This document shows positions 6,803 through 6,925 of a stretch of 6,925 nt of DNA, piece by piece. The stretch covers positions 1-6,925 of the forward strand of contig JAPOQT010000282.1 in the NCBI GenBank assembly GCA_026710525.1. Direction: 5' to 3'. The DNA comes from Pseudomonadota bacterium (GTDB taxonomy: Bacteria > Bdellovibrionota_B > Oligoflexia > Oligoflexales > Bin106). The notes beneath the pieces are model-generated. The model had not been told where the DNA came from, did no database searches, and saw only the letters and a list, made by a program, of their open reading frames with translations. The position numbers and the translations under genes were made by a program. Each line of letters begins with the position of its first letter. The first letter of the stretch is position 1.

Positions 6803-6831
6803 TTGACATATATTTTATGTTGTTATAAAAA
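6803..6831 (+). promoter_or_regulatory. Sigma-70-type promoter candidate for the gene beyond the right edge
   Basis: A perfect -35 box TTGACA lies at 6803-6808. The -10 is either TATAAA at 6824-6829 (15-base spacer) or TAAAAA at 6826-6831 (17-base spacer). The surroundings are very AT-rich, including an A-rich stretch upstream (6788-6802) that could act as an UP element. The transcript would have a leader of roughly 90 bases before the next gene. Confidence 0.6.
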
Positions 6832-6904
6832 TACTACACATTTGTTTGAGTTATGCGGATTTTTTGCCATTTTCCCCGTGATACTTCATATTTTATTTTT
6901 TTAA

Positions 6905-6920
6905 TCCTTTTAATAAGGAG
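6905..6920 (+). promoter_or_regulatory. Strong Shine-Dalgarno for the next gene, able to fold into a hairpin
   Basis: AAGGAG at 6915-6920 is a near-perfect Shine-Dalgarno, so a start codon is expected within a few bases beyond the window. TCCTT at 6905-6909 pairs fully with AAGGA at 6915-6919 around a TTAAT loop, so part of the site can be hidden in a small hairpin. The stem is only five pairs, so the regulatory meaning is uncertain. Confidence 0.55.
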
Positions 6921-6925
6921 AAAGG

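Larger units (their letters stand above)
6719..6925. other. Non-coding region after panC, AT-rich
   Basis: No gene is seen in these 207 bases. Just after panC, CTAA (6753-6756) and TTAG (6771-6774) could close an imperfect hairpin containing the palindrome CTGATCAG (6757-6764), followed by six T at 6776-6781. This is a poor intrinsic terminator candidate. The right half holds a promoter and a ribosome binding site for a gene that starts beyond the window. Confidence 0.5.

Noticed and set aside
1..6925. CRISPR array, insertion sequence, tRNA or phage element
   Set aside because: I found no spaced direct repeats, transposase or integrase motifs, terminal inverted repeats or tRNA cloverleaf by reading both strands.

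Overview
This 6.9 kb window looks chromosomal and comes from a moderately AT-rich Gram-negative bacterium. It holds four complete protein genes and one cut by the window edge. Placement is inferred from gene content. The central gene matches my recollection of the DUF6178 family, which I associate mainly with Desulfobacterota-type (former delta-proteobacterial) genomes. A lipoprotein glycosyl-hydrolase-like protein, a RodZ-type membrane protein and a long-chain polyprenyl diphosphate synthase all fit a Gram-negative with respiratory quinones. I would not name a genus.

Layout. Bases 1-1007 (minus strand) encode most of a trans-polyprenyl (octaprenyl/heptaprenyl-type) diphosphate synthase; its last few codons lie off the left edge. 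A 209-base divergent spacer with two adjacent dyad repeats separates it from a rightward block. That block contains a GHL10/DUF187 (DigH-like) lipoprotein (1217-2701), a DUF6178 protein (2760-4718), a spacer of about 400 bases, a RodZ-like tail-anchored protein (5116-5775) and pantothenate synthetase panC (5822-6718). The right end (6719-6925) is non-coding. It carries a promoter-like pair and a strong Shine-Dalgarno for a gene starting just outside the window.

How the genes may work together. The polyprenyl synthase supplies quinone side chains and PanC supplies pantothenate for coenzyme A; both are housekeeping. The GHL10 lipoprotein and the RodZ-like protein suggest a cell-envelope or cell-shape theme, but no shared system is demonstrated. 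I see no mobile element, CRISPR array, tRNA or rRNA.

The most unusual feature is at the end of the DUF6178 gene. A perfect A AAA AAG slippery heptamer lies in the correct phase at 4658-4664. The -1 frame beyond it stays open for 67 codons (to 4867), across the natural stop and into what otherwise looks like intergenic DNA. This may be programmed -1 frameshifting, a recent frameshift or sequencing error in an A6 run, or chance.
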